A stretch of 64,000 nt of DNA from contig NZ_JAVDXV010000006.1 of assembly GCF_031458115.1 (NCBI RefSeq), positions 186,001 to 250,000 on the forward strand, read 5' to 3'. A model generated the notes under the pieces. It did no database searches and was not told where the DNA came from. It saw only the letters and a program-made list of their open reading frames with translations. Below, one piece after another: positions 18,522-29,940 of the stretch (positions within the stretch are counted from its first letter, which is position 1; each line of letters begins with the position of its first letter). Origin of the DNA: Pelomonas asaccharophilus_A (lineage in GTDB: Bacteria > Pseudomonadota > Gammaproteobacteria > Burkholderiales > Burkholderiaceae_C). A program made the position numbers and the translations under genes.

Positions 18522-19624
18522 CAGCGGCCTCCCTTCAATGCAGCGTAGGCCCGCGCAAACAGCGGGGCGCTGACGGTGGCCATCGCCCCGGAGAACAGCA
18601 CGATCAGGCCCTGCGCCGTCACGACCATCTCACGGCTGAAGCCTTGCAGCTCGAATGACACCTCGACACCGCCCTGGTACAGCACGCCGAACAGCAGCGA
18701 GGCCAGCACGATGCCGATGGGATGGTTGCGGCCCATCAACGACACGGCGATGCCGGTGAATCCGGCGCCGGCGACGAAGTCCAGCGTCAGCTTGCCCTGC
18801 ACGCCGGAGATCTCGTTGATGCCCACCATGCCCGCCAGCCCACCGGAGATGGCCATGGCCAGCAGCACCTGCATGCGCGGGCGGATGCCAGCGTAGTGCG
18901 CGGCACGCGGCGCGCTGCCGACGGCGCGCACGGCATAGCCGGCGGCGCTCTTCCACAGGAACCAACCGACCAACACGCAAGCGATCAGCGCGATGACGAG
19001 ACTGAGGTTCAGCGGCGATGACGGCAGCTCATAGCCCATCGCCGCAGCGATCTGGTGCAGGCCCGGCATGCGGGCGCTCTCGGCGAATTCGGCGGATTCG
19101 ACGGCCATGCTGCCGGCCGGGCGCAGCCAGTTCACCAGCAGATAGCCGTTCAGGCCGGCGGCCAGGAAATTGAACATGATCGTCGTGATGACGATGTGGC
19201 TGCCACGCCAGGCCTGCAGATAGGCAGGCAGCGCCGCCCACAGCATGCCGAACCCGGCCGCCGCGATGACCAGCAGCGGCAGCATGACGACGGCCGGCAG
19301 TGAAGCGCCCAGCCACAGCGCCACCAGCGCGACACCCACGCCGCCCAGCGTCGCCTGGCCTTCGCCGCCGATGTTGAACAGGCCGGCGTGGATGGCGACC
19401 GCCACCGCGAGGCCCGTGAAGATAAAGGTGGTCGCGTAGTACAGCGAATAACCGAGGCCGCGCACGCTGCCCAGGGCACCGTTCAGCAGCACGGTCAGCG
19501 CCTGCCAGGGGCTGTGCCCGATGACCATGACCACCAGGCCGGCCACGACCAGCGCGATGGCGAGGTTCCACAGCGGCAGCAGGCCGATGTCGATCCAACG
19601 GGGAAGTTGCAAAGGTTGGCTCAT
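18521..19624 (-). CDS. Nucleoside ABC transporter permease (BmpA-type system, first permease)
   Basis: A 367-residue integral membrane protein partnering the permease encoded next to it. Diagnostic segments are GLFNIGGEGQATLGGVG, the BMP-system permease signature, and the coupling loop VRAVGSAPRAAHYAGI. About ten membrane spans are apparent. The ATG at 19624 is 85 bp downstream of the ATPase stop. This is the only sizeable gap in the transporter operon, and it is filled by a dispersed hairpin repeat. Confidence 0.9.
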   Translation of the reverse strand: MSQPLQLPRWIDIGLLPLWNLAIALVVAGLVVMVIGHSPWQALTVLLNGALGSVRGLGYSLYYATTFIFTGLAVAVAIHAGLFNIGGEGQATLGGVGVALVALWLGASLPAVVMLPLLVIAAAGFGMLWAALPAYLQAWRGSHIVITTIMFNFLAAGLNGYLLVNWLRPAGSMAVESAEFAESARMPGLHQIAAAMGYELPSSPLNLSLVIALIACVLVGWFLWKSAAGYAVRAVGSAPRAAHYAGIRPRMQVLLAMAISGGLAGMVGINEISGVQGKLTLDFVAGAGFTGIAVSLMGRNHPIGIVLASLLFGVLYQGGVEVSFELQGFSREMVVTAQGLIVLFSGAMATVSAPLFARAYAALKGGR

Positions 19625-19639
19625 GTCTGCCCCTCGCCC

Positions 19640-19706
19640 GCGGAAGACCGCAGTCGATCCCCCGAGGGGATGCGAGCCGGCTCGGGAGCGGCCCAGCGCT
19701 CGGCTC
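19640..19706 (-). repeat. Dispersed intergenic hairpin repeat, short copy A
   Basis: Read on the minus strand, this 67-bp stretch contains GCCGAGCGCTGGGCCGCTCC and CATCCCCTCGGGGGATCGAC, also found at 26482-26607 and 48180-48305. The central long hairpin module present in those copies is missing here. The small palindrome ATCCCC-TCG-GGGGAT remains. It lies inside an operon between the ATPase and first-permease genes, so it could act as an RNA processing or attenuation element. That is inference. Confidence 0.6.
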
Positions 19707-19709
19707 GCT

Positions 19710-21245
19710 TCATGCAGCCGCCCTTTCTTCTTGTGCGGCCATCAACAGGCCGAGTCGCTTCTCGTCGCAGTCTTCAATGGCCAGCTCGCCGGTGATGCGG
19801 CCGCAGTTCATGACGACGACACGGTCGGCCAGCGCCAGGATCTCATCCAGCTCGCTGCTGACCAGCAGCACCGCGCAACCGGCGTCGCGCAGCGCGCGCA
19901 GCTGGTGGTGGATGAATTCGATGGCGCCAATGTCGACGCCGCGGGTGGGCTGGCCCACCAGCAGCACGGTGGGCTGCTCGCCGATCTCGCGCGCCAGGAT
20001 CAGCTTCTGCTGGTTGCCGCCGGAGAACTTGGACGAGCCCAGGTTCTCGTCGCGCGGGCGCACGTCGAAGCGCTCCTGCATCTGCTTCGTGGCCTCGCGC
20101 ATCGCGGCGTGGTTCATCGCAGCGCCCTTGCGGTATTTGGGCAGGCCCTGGTAGCCCAGCACGGCGGATTCCCAGGCCGGGAAGCTCATCACCAGGCCCA
20201 CGGCATGGCGGTCCTCGGGCACATGGGCCAGCCGCAGCGGGCGGGCTTGGGCCGTGTCCAGCCAGGCGTCGGGCGTGAAGCCCTGGCCGCCCAACTCCAT
20301 GCGGCCGCCCTCCGGCGCACGCAGGCCGGACAGCACCTCCAGCAGCTCGCTCTGGCCATTGCCCGACACGCCGGCCACGCCGACGATCTCGCCGGCCTTC
20401 AAAGTCAGGCTGACGTCCTTCAGCGCCGGCACGCCGTTGGCGTGCTTGAGACTCAGGCCAGACGCCTGCAGACGCACGTCGCCGGCATGCACCTGCATGC
20501 CTTCGGGTCGGCCCAGCGTGACCTTGCGGCCCACCATGGACTCGGCCAGCGACTCCTCGCTCCATTGCGAGATGTCGCGCGTCTCGACAACCTGGCCGGC
20601 ACGCATCACGGTCACGGCGCTGCACAGGCTCATGACCTCGCGCAGCTTGTGCGTGATGAGGATGATCGTGGTGCCGCGTTCCTTCAGCTTGCGCAGCGTG
20701 ACGAACAGCTGATCGGTCTCCTGCGGCGTCAGCACGGCGGTGGGCTCGTCCAGGATCAGGATCTTGGCGCCACGGTACAGCGCCTTCAGGATCTCCAGCC
20801 GTTGCAGTTCGCCCACCGGCAGGTCGGCGACGACGGCGTCCAACTGCACCTGCAGGCCGGTCTCGGCCATCAGCGCCTGCAGCTTCTCGCGCACCTTAGC
20901 CTTGGAGGGCGTCAGGAAAAAGCCGCCCTCGGCGCCCAGCATGATGTTTTCCAGGCAGGTCAGCGTGTCGACCAGCATGAAGTGCTGGTGGACCATGCCG
21001 ATGCCCAGGCCGATCGCCTGCTGGGAGTTCGCGATGTGCACCTGCTGGCCGTTGACCTCGATATGGCCCGAATCGGCGTGGTAGTAGCCGTACAGGATGG
21101 CCATCAGCGTGCTCTTGCCGGCGCCGTTCTCGCCGACCAGGCCATGCACGGCGCCCGCGGCGATGTCGAACGACACCTCGCGGTTGGCTTGCACGGCGCC
21201 GAAGCGCTTGGAGATCGCCTGGAGGCGAACAGCGGGCGCGCTCAC
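19710..21245 (-). CDS. Nucleoside ABC transporter, duplicated ATP-binding protein
   Basis: A 511-residue protein with two ABC domains, as in sugar/nucleoside importers of the RbsA/NupO type. The first half has a normal Walker A (GENGAGKST), Walker B (ILILDEPTAVL) and signature LPVGELQRLEIL. The second half has a degenerate Walker A (GVSGNGQSEL), a good signature (KFSGGNQQKLIL) and an altered Walker B ending in QPTRGVD. Normally one site is catalytic and the other structural in this family. It is eight bases downstream of the binding-protein gene. Confidence 0.94.
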   Translation of the reverse strand: MSAPAVRLQAISKRFGAVQANREVSFDIAAGAVHGLVGENGAGKSTLMAILYGYYHADSGHIEVNGQQVHIANSQQAIGLGIGMVHQHFMLVDTLTCLENIMLGAEGGFFLTPSKAKVREKLQALMAETGLQVQLDAVVADLPVGELQRLEILKALYRGAKILILDEPTAVLTPQETDQLFVTLRKLKERGTTIILITHKLREVMSLCSAVTVMRAGQVVETRDISQWSEESLAESMVGRKVTLGRPEGMQVHAGDVRLQASGLSLKHANGVPALKDVSLTLKAGEIVGVAGVSGNGQSELLEVLSGLRAPEGGRMELGGQGFTPDAWLDTAQARPLRLAHVPEDRHAVGLVMSFPAWESAVLGYQGLPKYRKGAAMNHAAMREATKQMQERFDVRPRDENLGSSKFSGGNQQKLILAREIGEQPTVLLVGQPTRGVDIGAIEFIHHQLRALRDAGCAVLLVSSELDEILALADRVVVMNCGRITGELAIEDCDEKRLGLLMAAQEERAAA

Positions 21246-21253
21246 GGCCGGCG

Positions 21254-22231
21254 TCAGATCTTGCAGGCGTTATCGGCCATGTAGTCGGCCACCTTCACCT
21301 TGCCGGCAATGATGTCGGCCTTGACCGCATCGACCTTGGCCTTCAGCGCCGGGTTCAGCAGCTTGGCGTTGTGGTCGTCGGCCGCGTAGTCCACGCCACC
21401 TTCCTTCAGGCCCAGGATCTGCGTGCCGGGCTTCCAGCCCTTCAGCACGTTGTAGACGGCCACGTCCACGCGCTTGACCATGGAGGTCAGCATGGTGCCG
21501 GGCTGCAGGTGGTTCTGGTTGCTGTCCACGCCAATGGCCAGCTTGCCGGCGTCCTTGGCGGCCTGGTAGACGCCCACGCCGGTGCCGCCGGCGGCGGCGA
21601 AGACGACGTCCGAGCCCTTGGCGAACTGAGCCTTGGCCAATTCACCGCCACGGGTGGGGTCGTTCCACGCGGTGGACGTGGTGCCGGTCATGTTGGAGAA
21701 GACCTCGATCTTCGGATTGGTCTTCTTGGCGCCCTGCTCGTAGCCGCACTGGAACTTGCGGATCAGCGGGATGTCCATGCCGCCCACGAAGCCGACCTTG
21801 CCGGTCTTGCTGACCAGCGCGGCCATGGCGCCGACCACATAGCTGCCCTCGTGCTCCTTGAACAGCACGGACTGCACGTTGGGCAGGTTCACCTGGGCGT
21901 CGATGATGGCGAACTGGGTCTTGGGGAAGTCCTTGGCCACCTGCTGCAGCGCCGAGGCCTGGGCGAAGCCGATGCTGATGATGGGGCTGGCGCCCTTTTC
22001 AGCCATGCGGCGGATGGCCTGCACGCGCTGCGTGTCGTTGCTGATCTCGAACTCGAGATATGGCTTGCCGGTTTCCTTCTTCCACTGCTCGGCGCCTTGG
22101 TAGCCGGCCTGGTTGAAGGATTTGTCGAACTTGCCGCCCATGTCGAAGATCACCGCGGGCTGCTGGGCCTGGGCCAGGGACGAGCCGACGGCCAGGGCCA
22201 GGGCTGCGAGACGGGGCAGGAAAGAAGTCAT
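21254..22231 (-). CDS. BMP-family ABC substrate-binding protein (nucleoside)
   Basis: Periplasmic or lipid-free binding protein of the basic-membrane-protein family (PnrA/BmpA), 325 residues. The signal peptide is MTSFLPRLAALALAVGSSLAQA. The mature part opens with PAVIFDMGGKFDKSFNQAGYQGAEQW, in which the FDKSFN segment contacts the nucleoside in PnrA-like proteins. VFAAAGGTGVGVYQAA and GVDSNQNHLQPG further support the family. The start at 22231 gives a clean leader peptide. It is the first gene of the long leftward chain; a likely -10 box (TACAAT) lies about 30 bp upstream. Confidence 0.92.
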   Translation of the reverse strand: MTSFLPRLAALALAVGSSLAQAQQPAVIFDMGGKFDKSFNQAGYQGAEQWKKETGKPYLEFEISNDTQRVQAIRRMAEKGASPIISIGFAQASALQQVAKDFPKTQFAIIDAQVNLPNVQSVLFKEHEGSYVVGAMAALVSKTGKVGFVGGMDIPLIRKFQCGYEQGAKKTNPKIEVFSNMTGTTSTAWNDPTRGGELAKAQFAKGSDVVFAAAGGTGVGVYQAAKDAGKLAIGVDSNQNHLQPGTMLTSMVKRVDVAVYNVLKGWKPGTQILGLKEGGVDYAADDHNAKLLNPALKAKVDAVKADIIAGKVKVADYMADNACKI

Positions 22232-22262
22232 GGGCGTGCTTGTGGCGGGGCGAAAGGGGCGC

Positions 22263-22268
22263 ATTGTA
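22263..22268 (-). promoter_or_regulatory. Candidate -10 box for the nucleoside operon
   Basis: TACAAT on the minus strand differs from the sigma-70 -10 consensus at one base and lies 32 bp before the ATG of the binding-protein gene. No convincing -35 is visible at 16-18 bp, so an activator may be needed. The 77-bp gap upstream of the operon contains no other obvious signal. Confidence 0.4.
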
Positions 22269-22308
22269 GAAAACATCCCTCAAGTTTTACTGACCTGAAA
22301 AATACGGA

Positions 22309-23661
22309 TTACCCTGCCTTGGCCAGGCGCAACTTGCGGTGCGCGGCCCTGGCGTGGGGCAGCCAGCCCAGTGTCGCCCAGCGGCGCCACATCAGCAGGC
22401 CTCGAATCCACTCGTCCGCAGCATAAGCAATCCACACGCCAACCAGGCCCCAGCCCAGGTGCACGCCCAGGAACCAGCTGCCGCCGGCCAGCACCAGCGC
22501 CATGGACGCCGCCCCGGCGATGACGGGGTAGCGCGCATCTCCCGCTGCCCGCAGTGCGTTGATGACCACCATGTTGAACACCCGCCCCGGCTCCACCAGC
22601 ACGGTCCACCACAGCAGCGTGCAGCCCAGCTCGATGATGTGGGGGTCGGACGTGAACTGCCGCAGCAGCCAGGGCCCCGACAGCGCGAAGGCGCCGGACA
22701 CCCCCAGCGCCACGATCAGCCCCAGCCCCAGCGACTTGCGCACCAGCTTGTGCGCCGCGTGCAGCTGCCCTGCTCCGATCATGTGACCCACAAGGATCTC
22801 GACCGCGAACGCGACGGCCAGGCCGAACATCAGGATCACATGCAGGAACTGCATCGTGTAGGCGTGCGTGGCCAGCGCCAGCGCGCCCAGTTGGGCCACC
22901 GCGGCCAGGCTGGTCATGAAGGCCAGGCGCCAGGAGATGTTCTCGGCCGCGCCCGGGATGCCTATGTGCAGCACCGTGCCCAGCGGCGCGCGCACGATGC
23001 GCCACCAGTCGGGCGCCTTCAGCGTCAGGTTCAGCCGGCCGCGCCACAGCACGATGTGCAGCGCCAGGCCCACGCCGCGCCCGCACAGGCAGGCCAGCGC
23101 GTAGCCCACCAGGCCCAGGTAGGGCATGGCCAGCAGCGCCACCACCAGCGTGACGAGCTGGATGGCGATGACCACCACCAGCGCCTCGCGGCTGCGCAGG
23201 TGGGCGCGCATGACGCTGGCCATGGTTGCATTCCAGGCGTCCAGCATCAGCGCCGGTGCCAGGGCTTGCAGCAGCGTGGCGGCCAGCGGCGCGACCTCGG
23301 CCGGCGCGTTGACCATCTTCAGCAGCGGCCCCGCCGCCAGCAGCGCCACGGCGGCACCGCCCACGCCCAGCCAGCTGCTGGCGCCCACGCTGGCCCGGGC
23401 CACGGCATCGGCCTGGTCGCGCCGGCCGGCGCCCAGCGCCTGCGTGACGGCCACGCTGACGCCCGCGCCGATGACACGGAACAGCACGAAAAGGGCCGCA
23501 AACACCTGGTTGGCCAGGCCGAAGGCCGCGCCGGCGTCGTCGGACAGCCGCGCCGCCAGCAGCGTGCCGATGACGCCGATGCCTATGCCCAGCAGCAGCT
23601 CGAGCAGCAGCGGCCAGGTCAGCGGAAAGAGACGGGGGCGAGCGGATGAGGAGGCCGCCAT
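22309..23661 (-). CDS. MATE-family efflux transporter
   Basis: A 450-residue membrane protein with twelve hydrophobic segments arranged as two homologous halves, as in MATE cation-coupled multidrug exporters (NorM/DinF branch). Supporting segments are VSVAVTQALGAGRRDQAD in the first half and FAVEILVGHMIGAGQLHAAHK in the equivalent place of the second half. It is a monocistronic leftward gene divergent from acnA; substrate unknown. Confidence 0.9.
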   Translation of the reverse strand: MAASSSARPRLFPLTWPLLLELLLGIGIGVIGTLLAARLSDDAGAAFGLANQVFAALFVLFRVIGAGVSVAVTQALGAGRRDQADAVARASVGASSWLGVGGAAVALLAAGPLLKMVNAPAEVAPLAATLLQALAPALMLDAWNATMASVMRAHLRSREALVVVIAIQLVTLVVALLAMPYLGLVGYALACLCGRGVGLALHIVLWRGRLNLTLKAPDWWRIVRAPLGTVLHIGIPGAAENISWRLAFMTSLAAVAQLGALALATHAYTMQFLHVILMFGLAVAFAVEILVGHMIGAGQLHAAHKLVRKSLGLGLIVALGVSGAFALSGPWLLRQFTSDPHIIELGCTLLWWTVLVEPGRVFNMVVINALRAAGDARYPVIAGAASMALVLAGGSWFLGVHLGWGLVGVWIAYAADEWIRGLLMWRRWATLGWLPHARAAHRKLRLAKAG

Positions 23662-23738
23662 GGCTACCTCCTAAGGCCAGGTTTCACACAAATCACAGCA
23701 AGCTCGCCAGAATGAGGCGAAATCGTAAAGGAGTAACC

Positions 23739-26450
<2,712 letters not shown>

Positions 26451-26481
26451 TCACAGCCCCCCCGGCCGCCGTGCCTTTCGC

Positions 26482-26607
26482 GGGCCGAGCGCCGGGCCGC
26501 CCCAAGCCGGCCCGCCTGGCGATGTGCTCGCGGCTCGATGTCGCGAGCATCGCCGCCCCCTCGGGGGACCGACCGCTTGCGACCGCGTTCAGCGTGGCGC
26601 AAGCGGG
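26482..26607 (+). repeat. Dispersed intergenic hairpin repeat, full copy B
   Basis: About 126 bp closely matching copy C at 48180-48305. Shared blocks include GGGCCGAGCGCCGGGCCGC, CTGGCGATGTG, CCCCTCGGGGGA and CGCGTTCAGCG. Hairpin 1 pairs 26518-26524 (GGCGATG) with 26548-26554, then a TG bulge, then CTCGCG (26527-26532) with CGCGAG (26542-26547). A second hairpin is a perfect 9-bp stem CCGCTTGCG/CGCAAGCGG. It fills the space between acnA and mscS; no ORF in it is credible. Confidence 0.8.
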
Positions 26608-26719
26608 CGAGCGGCATACGGATGTCAGCCCAAGCCCACAAGGCCGTCGGGCCACCGGCTGACAGACGTTGGCGCGCCGCGCGCCTACCGTCATCGCATT
26701 ACGACTATTCCTCACTGCG

Positions 26720-27847
26720 ATGACCTGGGAAGAATTTCTGAACCGCGCCAGCACCGCCTGGCCGGACGTGGGCTGGGCCGAGGTGCTGCCCGCCGTGCTG
26801 GCCGGCCTGTTGACCATCATCGTGCTGCGCACCGGCCTGGCCCTGGCCTTGTCGCGGCTGCGCAAGCTGTCTGCCCACACGACCACCACGGTGGATGACG
26901 CGCTGGTGCGCGTGCTGGAAGGCACCAACACCGCGCTGATCTGGGTCGTGGGCCTGCTGGTGGGGCTGGGCCTGCTGCCGCTGGACGACCGCTGGCATGA
27001 CCGCGTGTCGCAGCTGTGGTTCGCTGTCGTCGCGCTGCAGATCGGCCTGTGGGGCCAGCGCGCGATCGCGCTGCTGCTGGAGGCCCAGCAGCGCCGTGCA
27101 GCGGCCAGCAGCAACAACCACGCGCTGTCCGCCACGGCGACGCTGATGGGCTGGGGCCTGCGCGGCGCGCTGTGGGCCATCGTGCTGCTGGCCGTGCTGT
27201 CCAACATGGGCGTGAACATCACGGCCTTTGTCGCGTCGCTGGGCATCGGCGGCATCGCTCTGGCGCTGGCGGTGCAGAACATCCTCGGCGACCTGTTCGC
27301 GTCGCTGGCCATCGCGGTGGACAAGCCCTTCGAGGTGGGCGACTCCATCACCGTGGGCGACGTGACCGGCACCGTGGAGCGCGTGGGCCTGAAGACCACG
27401 CGCATTCGCGCCCTGGGCGGCGAGCAGATCGTCATGTCCAACGCCGAACTGCTCAAGCGCACGGTGGCCAACTTCAAGCGCCTGCAGACGCGCCGCGTGC
27501 TGTTCGGCTTCGGCATCACCTACGACGCCACGGCCGACCAGGTGGCCGAGATCCCTCCGCTGGTGAAGCAGCTTGTCGAAGCCGATGCGCAGCTGGAATT
27601 CGTTCGCGCGCACTTCAAGGGCTTCGGCGACAGCTCGCTGGACTTCGAGGTGGTCTACCGCGTCCGCGACGCCAGCTACGACGTCTTCATGGATCGCCAG
27701 CAGGCGCTGAACCTTGCATTGATGCGGGCGCTTCAGGAGCGCGGCATCAGCTTCGCCTTCCCGACGCGCACGGTGAACATCGTTCGCACGCCGTCGGCGC
27801 AGGCGGCTGGCACAGCGCCGGTGCATGCCGTACCGGCAGCGCAGTGA
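26720..27847 (+). CDS. MscS-family mechanosensitive ion channel
   Basis: Tension-gated inner-membrane channel releasing solutes on hypo-osmotic shock. The 375 residues contain four to five membrane spans. The pore-lining TM3 is rich in Gly and Ala (SLGIGGIALALAVQNILGDL), followed by the MscS beta domain (FEVGDSITVGDVTGTVERVG, then TTRIRALGGEQIVMSNAELL) and a C-terminal alpha/beta domain. I prefer the ATG at 26720; an upstream TTG (26669) lies next to the repeat and adds no conserved sequence. The antiporter gene follows two bases later. Confidence 0.92.
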   Translation: MTWEEFLNRASTAWPDVGWAEVLPAVLAGLLTIIVLRTGLALALSRLRKLSAHTTTTVDDALVRVLEGTNTALIWVVGLLVGLGLLPLDDRWHDRVSQLWFAVVALQIGLWGQRAIALLLEAQQRRAAASSNNHALSATATLMGWGLRGALWAIVLLAVLSNMGVNITAFVASLGIGGIALALAVQNILGDLFASLAIAVDKPFEVGDSITVGDVTGTVERVGLKTTRIRALGGEQIVMSNAELLKRTVANFKRLQTRRVLFGFGITYDATADQVAEIPPLVKQLVEADAQLEFVRAHFKGFGDSSLDFEVVYRVRDASYDVFMDRQQALNLALMRALQERGISFAFPTRTVNIVRTPSAQAAGTAPVHAVPAAQ

Positions 27848-27849
27848 CC

Positions 27850-29067
27850 ATGAGCCATGGCGGCGGCGCTGACATCCTGACGGCCGTCGCCGCCGCCCTG
27901 GTCCTCGCCGCCATCGTCGGCGCGCTCTACACGCACCGCTTCGGGCTGTCGCACCTGGTCGTCTTCATGGGCGTGGGCATGCTGGCCGGCGTCGACGGTC
28001 CGCTGGGCCTGCGTTTCGAGAACTACGGCGCGGCCGTGCTGGTGGGCAATCTCGCGCTGGTGCTCATCCTGTTTGACGGCGGGCTGCGCACGCGCTGGAA
28101 CTTCCTGCGCATAGGCATGGCGCCGGCCGCGCTGCTGGCCACGCTGGGCGTGCTGGTGACAGCCGGCGTCGTTGCCGGCGCGGCGCGCCTCCTGTTGGGC
28201 GTGCCGTGGCTGCAAGGCCTGCTGCTGGGCGCGGCCGTGTCGTCCACCGACGCATCGGCGGTTTTCGCGCAGTTCAACGCCAGCAAGCTGGCACTGCCGC
28301 ATCGGCTGGCGGCCACCATCGAGGTCGAATCGGCCGTCAACGACCCCATGGCCATCGTGCTGACGGTGGGCCTCATCACGTGGATGAAGGCCGGCGGCGG
28401 CAGTGACGAGGTGGAAGGCCTGCAGATCCTGGTCCCGCTGCTGTTGCGGCAGTTGGGACTGGGACTGGTGATGGGCGTTGCGGCGGGCCTGATCGCGGCG
28501 GCCTGCGTGAAACGCCTGCCACTGCAGGACGACCACGACGGCCTGGCCGCGCTGCTGATGGCCGCCTTCGGCCTGCTGCTGTTCGGGTTGACCAACACGC
28601 TGGGCGGCTCCGGCTTCCTGGCGGCGTACATCGCGGGCGTGTTCATGCGCCACCACGCCGACCGCGAAGCCCAGCTCGCACTGCCCGGGCTCAACGGCTA
28701 CACCTGGCTGGCCGAGGCCGGCCTGTTCCTGCTGCTGGGCCTGCTGGTGACGCCGCACGAGGTGTTGCAGTTCGTCGTGCCGGGCCTGGGCGTGGCGGCG
28801 GCGCTGATGCTGGTGGCGCGGCCGCTGGGCATCGCGGCCTGCCTGGCGCCGCTGCGCTTTGGCTGGCGCGAGCAGGCCTTCGTGGCCTGGTCCGGGCTGC
28901 GGGGCGGCTGGCCCATTGTGCTGGCGGCCTACCCGGTCCTGGCGGGCGTGCCGGGCGCGTGGCAGTTGTTCGACGTGGCCTTCCTCGTGGTGCTGCTGTC
29001 GCTGCTGATCCAGGGGCCGACACTGGCACCGCTGGCGCGGGCGCTGCGGCTCGACAGGAAGGTGTAA
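27850..29067 (+). CDS. Cation/proton antiporter, CPA1 family (K+/H+ or Na+/H+)
   Basis: A 405-residue membrane antiporter with about twelve spans and no C-terminal regulatory domain. The family core is visible: LVLILFDGGLRTRWNF, then SSTDASAVF and the ion-binding EVESAVNDPMAIVLT, which carries the N-D pair of electroneutral CPA1 exchangers, and later SGLRGGWPIVLAAYP. It is similar to the membrane part of NhaP2/CvrA-type K+/H+ antiporters, though the ion is not certain. Two-base spacing from the MscS gene suggests a shared role in osmotic or potassium balance. Confidence 0.9.
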   Translation: MSHGGGADILTAVAAALVLAAIVGALYTHRFGLSHLVVFMGVGMLAGVDGPLGLRFENYGAAVLVGNLALVLILFDGGLRTRWNFLRIGMAPAALLATLGVLVTAGVVAGAARLLLGVPWLQGLLLGAAVSSTDASAVFAQFNASKLALPHRLAATIEVESAVNDPMAIVLTVGLITWMKAGGGSDEVEGLQILVPLLLRQLGLGLVMGVAAGLIAAACVKRLPLQDDHDGLAALLMAAFGLLLFGLTNTLGGSGFLAAYIAGVFMRHHADREAQLALPGLNGYTWLAEAGLFLLLGLLVTPHEVLQFVVPGLGVAAALMLVARPLGIAACLAPLRFGWREQAFVAWSGLRGGWPIVLAAYPVLAGVPGAWQLFDVAFLVVLLSLLIQGPTLAPLARALRLDRKV

Positions 29068-29074
29068 GACGCGA

Positions 29075-29437
29075 TCAGGCCGCGTCGAACGCGGCGACCA
29101 GATGCGGCCGGCCGCCGGCCAGCGCAATGACGCGGCGCGGCAGGCAGGCCAGCGGCGTGGTGCCGGCCCGCGTCGTGCGGGCGACAGCGGCGCGGGCAGC
29201 GTCCAGCAGCGCGGCCAGGCGCGGCCGCTCACCGCGGCATTTGGAGCGCGGGATGACGAGCGCGAGATCCATGCTGCGCGGCGAGCCGGCATCCGGCTCG
29301 GCCACTTCCAGCCTGGCTTTCACGACCAGCGTGGACGGCGTGCTGAGGCACAGGTCCAGATCGGTGTCGACGACATCGTCGGAGGCCACGGGCAGCGACT
29401 GCAGTGGCCACGAGAAGGTGGGAGGGTTGTGTGACAT
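29075..29437 (-). CDS. Hypothetical protein, MSxNPP-type
   Basis: A 120-residue soluble protein of unknown family starting MSHNPPTFSWPLQSLP. It has no signal peptide, no membrane segment and no recognised motif. The N-terminal half is acidic (SDDVVDTDLDLCL) and the C-terminal half basic and Ala/Arg-rich. A GAGG box lies ten bases before the ATG. The next upstream gene also begins MSRNPP, and the two may be distant paralogues. Confidence 0.55.
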   Translation of the reverse strand: MSHNPPTFSWPLQSLPVASDDVVDTDLDLCLSTPSTLVVKARLEVAEPDAGSPRSMDLALVIPRSKCRGERPRLAALLDAARAAVARTTRAGTTPLACLPRRVIALAGGRPHLVAAFDAA

Positions 29438-29521
29438 GGAGCGTCATCCTCGGGGGAGGCACGCGGACACGCCGTCGGGCGTGCCGCTGCGCTTGCGTAG
29501 GACCCGGCCTATTCGCCGCCG

Positions 29522-29809
29522 CTAGACGCGGGCGGCCAACTGCGGCACCAGGCGTACGGTGGGCGCGGCGAACAGCCGGCCGATCAGCGTGCGCGCGAAG
29601 AAGTAGTCGTTGCGCAGTTTGTCGCCCAACGCATCCAGGCCGACACGCCCTTCGCGGTCGCAGGGAATGTCCAGACTGGCATCACCGGCCGTCAACGGCT
29701 CGAAGTGCAGCAGGTGGGTGGACTGGGTATGGGCTTGTTCATCGCCGTTGCCACCGAAGGCATCGGGCAGTTCGATGGCAGCGATGGTGCTGGGGGGATT
29801 GCGGGACAT
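29522..29809 (-). CDS. Hypothetical protein, MSxNPP-type
   Basis: A 95-residue soluble protein with no recognised domain, starting MSRNPPSTIAAIELPDAF and ending in LIGRLFAAPTVRLVPQLAARV. The strong Shine-Dalgarno GGAGG placed eight bases before the ATG decides the start at 29809; the long frame extending upstream is a shadow of the sensor kinase gene. It shares its first residues and orientation with the 29075-29437 product. Confidence 0.6.
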   Translation of the reverse strand: MSRNPPSTIAAIELPDAFGGNGDEQAHTQSTHLLHFEPLTAGDASLDIPCDREGRVGLDALGDKLRNDYFFARTLIGRLFAAPTVRLVPQLAARV

Positions 29810-29940
29810 CGTGACCTCCGTGGATGACCACTGCGGTGATGTCAATGTGCGCCCGCCGGCCGCCCGACCGTGTAGGCAGGTCAGCGCGCCCGCGGTATGC
29901 GCGGCCGCTTGTGCTTGTAGGACAGCCCCTGCAGCCCCGA

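Noticed and set aside
26669..26719. Upstream TTG start for the MscS-family gene
   Set aside because: The added 17 residues are basic, not family-like, and lie next to the dispersed repeat; the ATG at 26720 gives the usual N-terminus.
29460..29490. Terminator hairpin GGCACGC...GCGTGCC between the two small unknown genes
   Set aside because: Stem of 7 bp with a long loop and no T-run on either strand.
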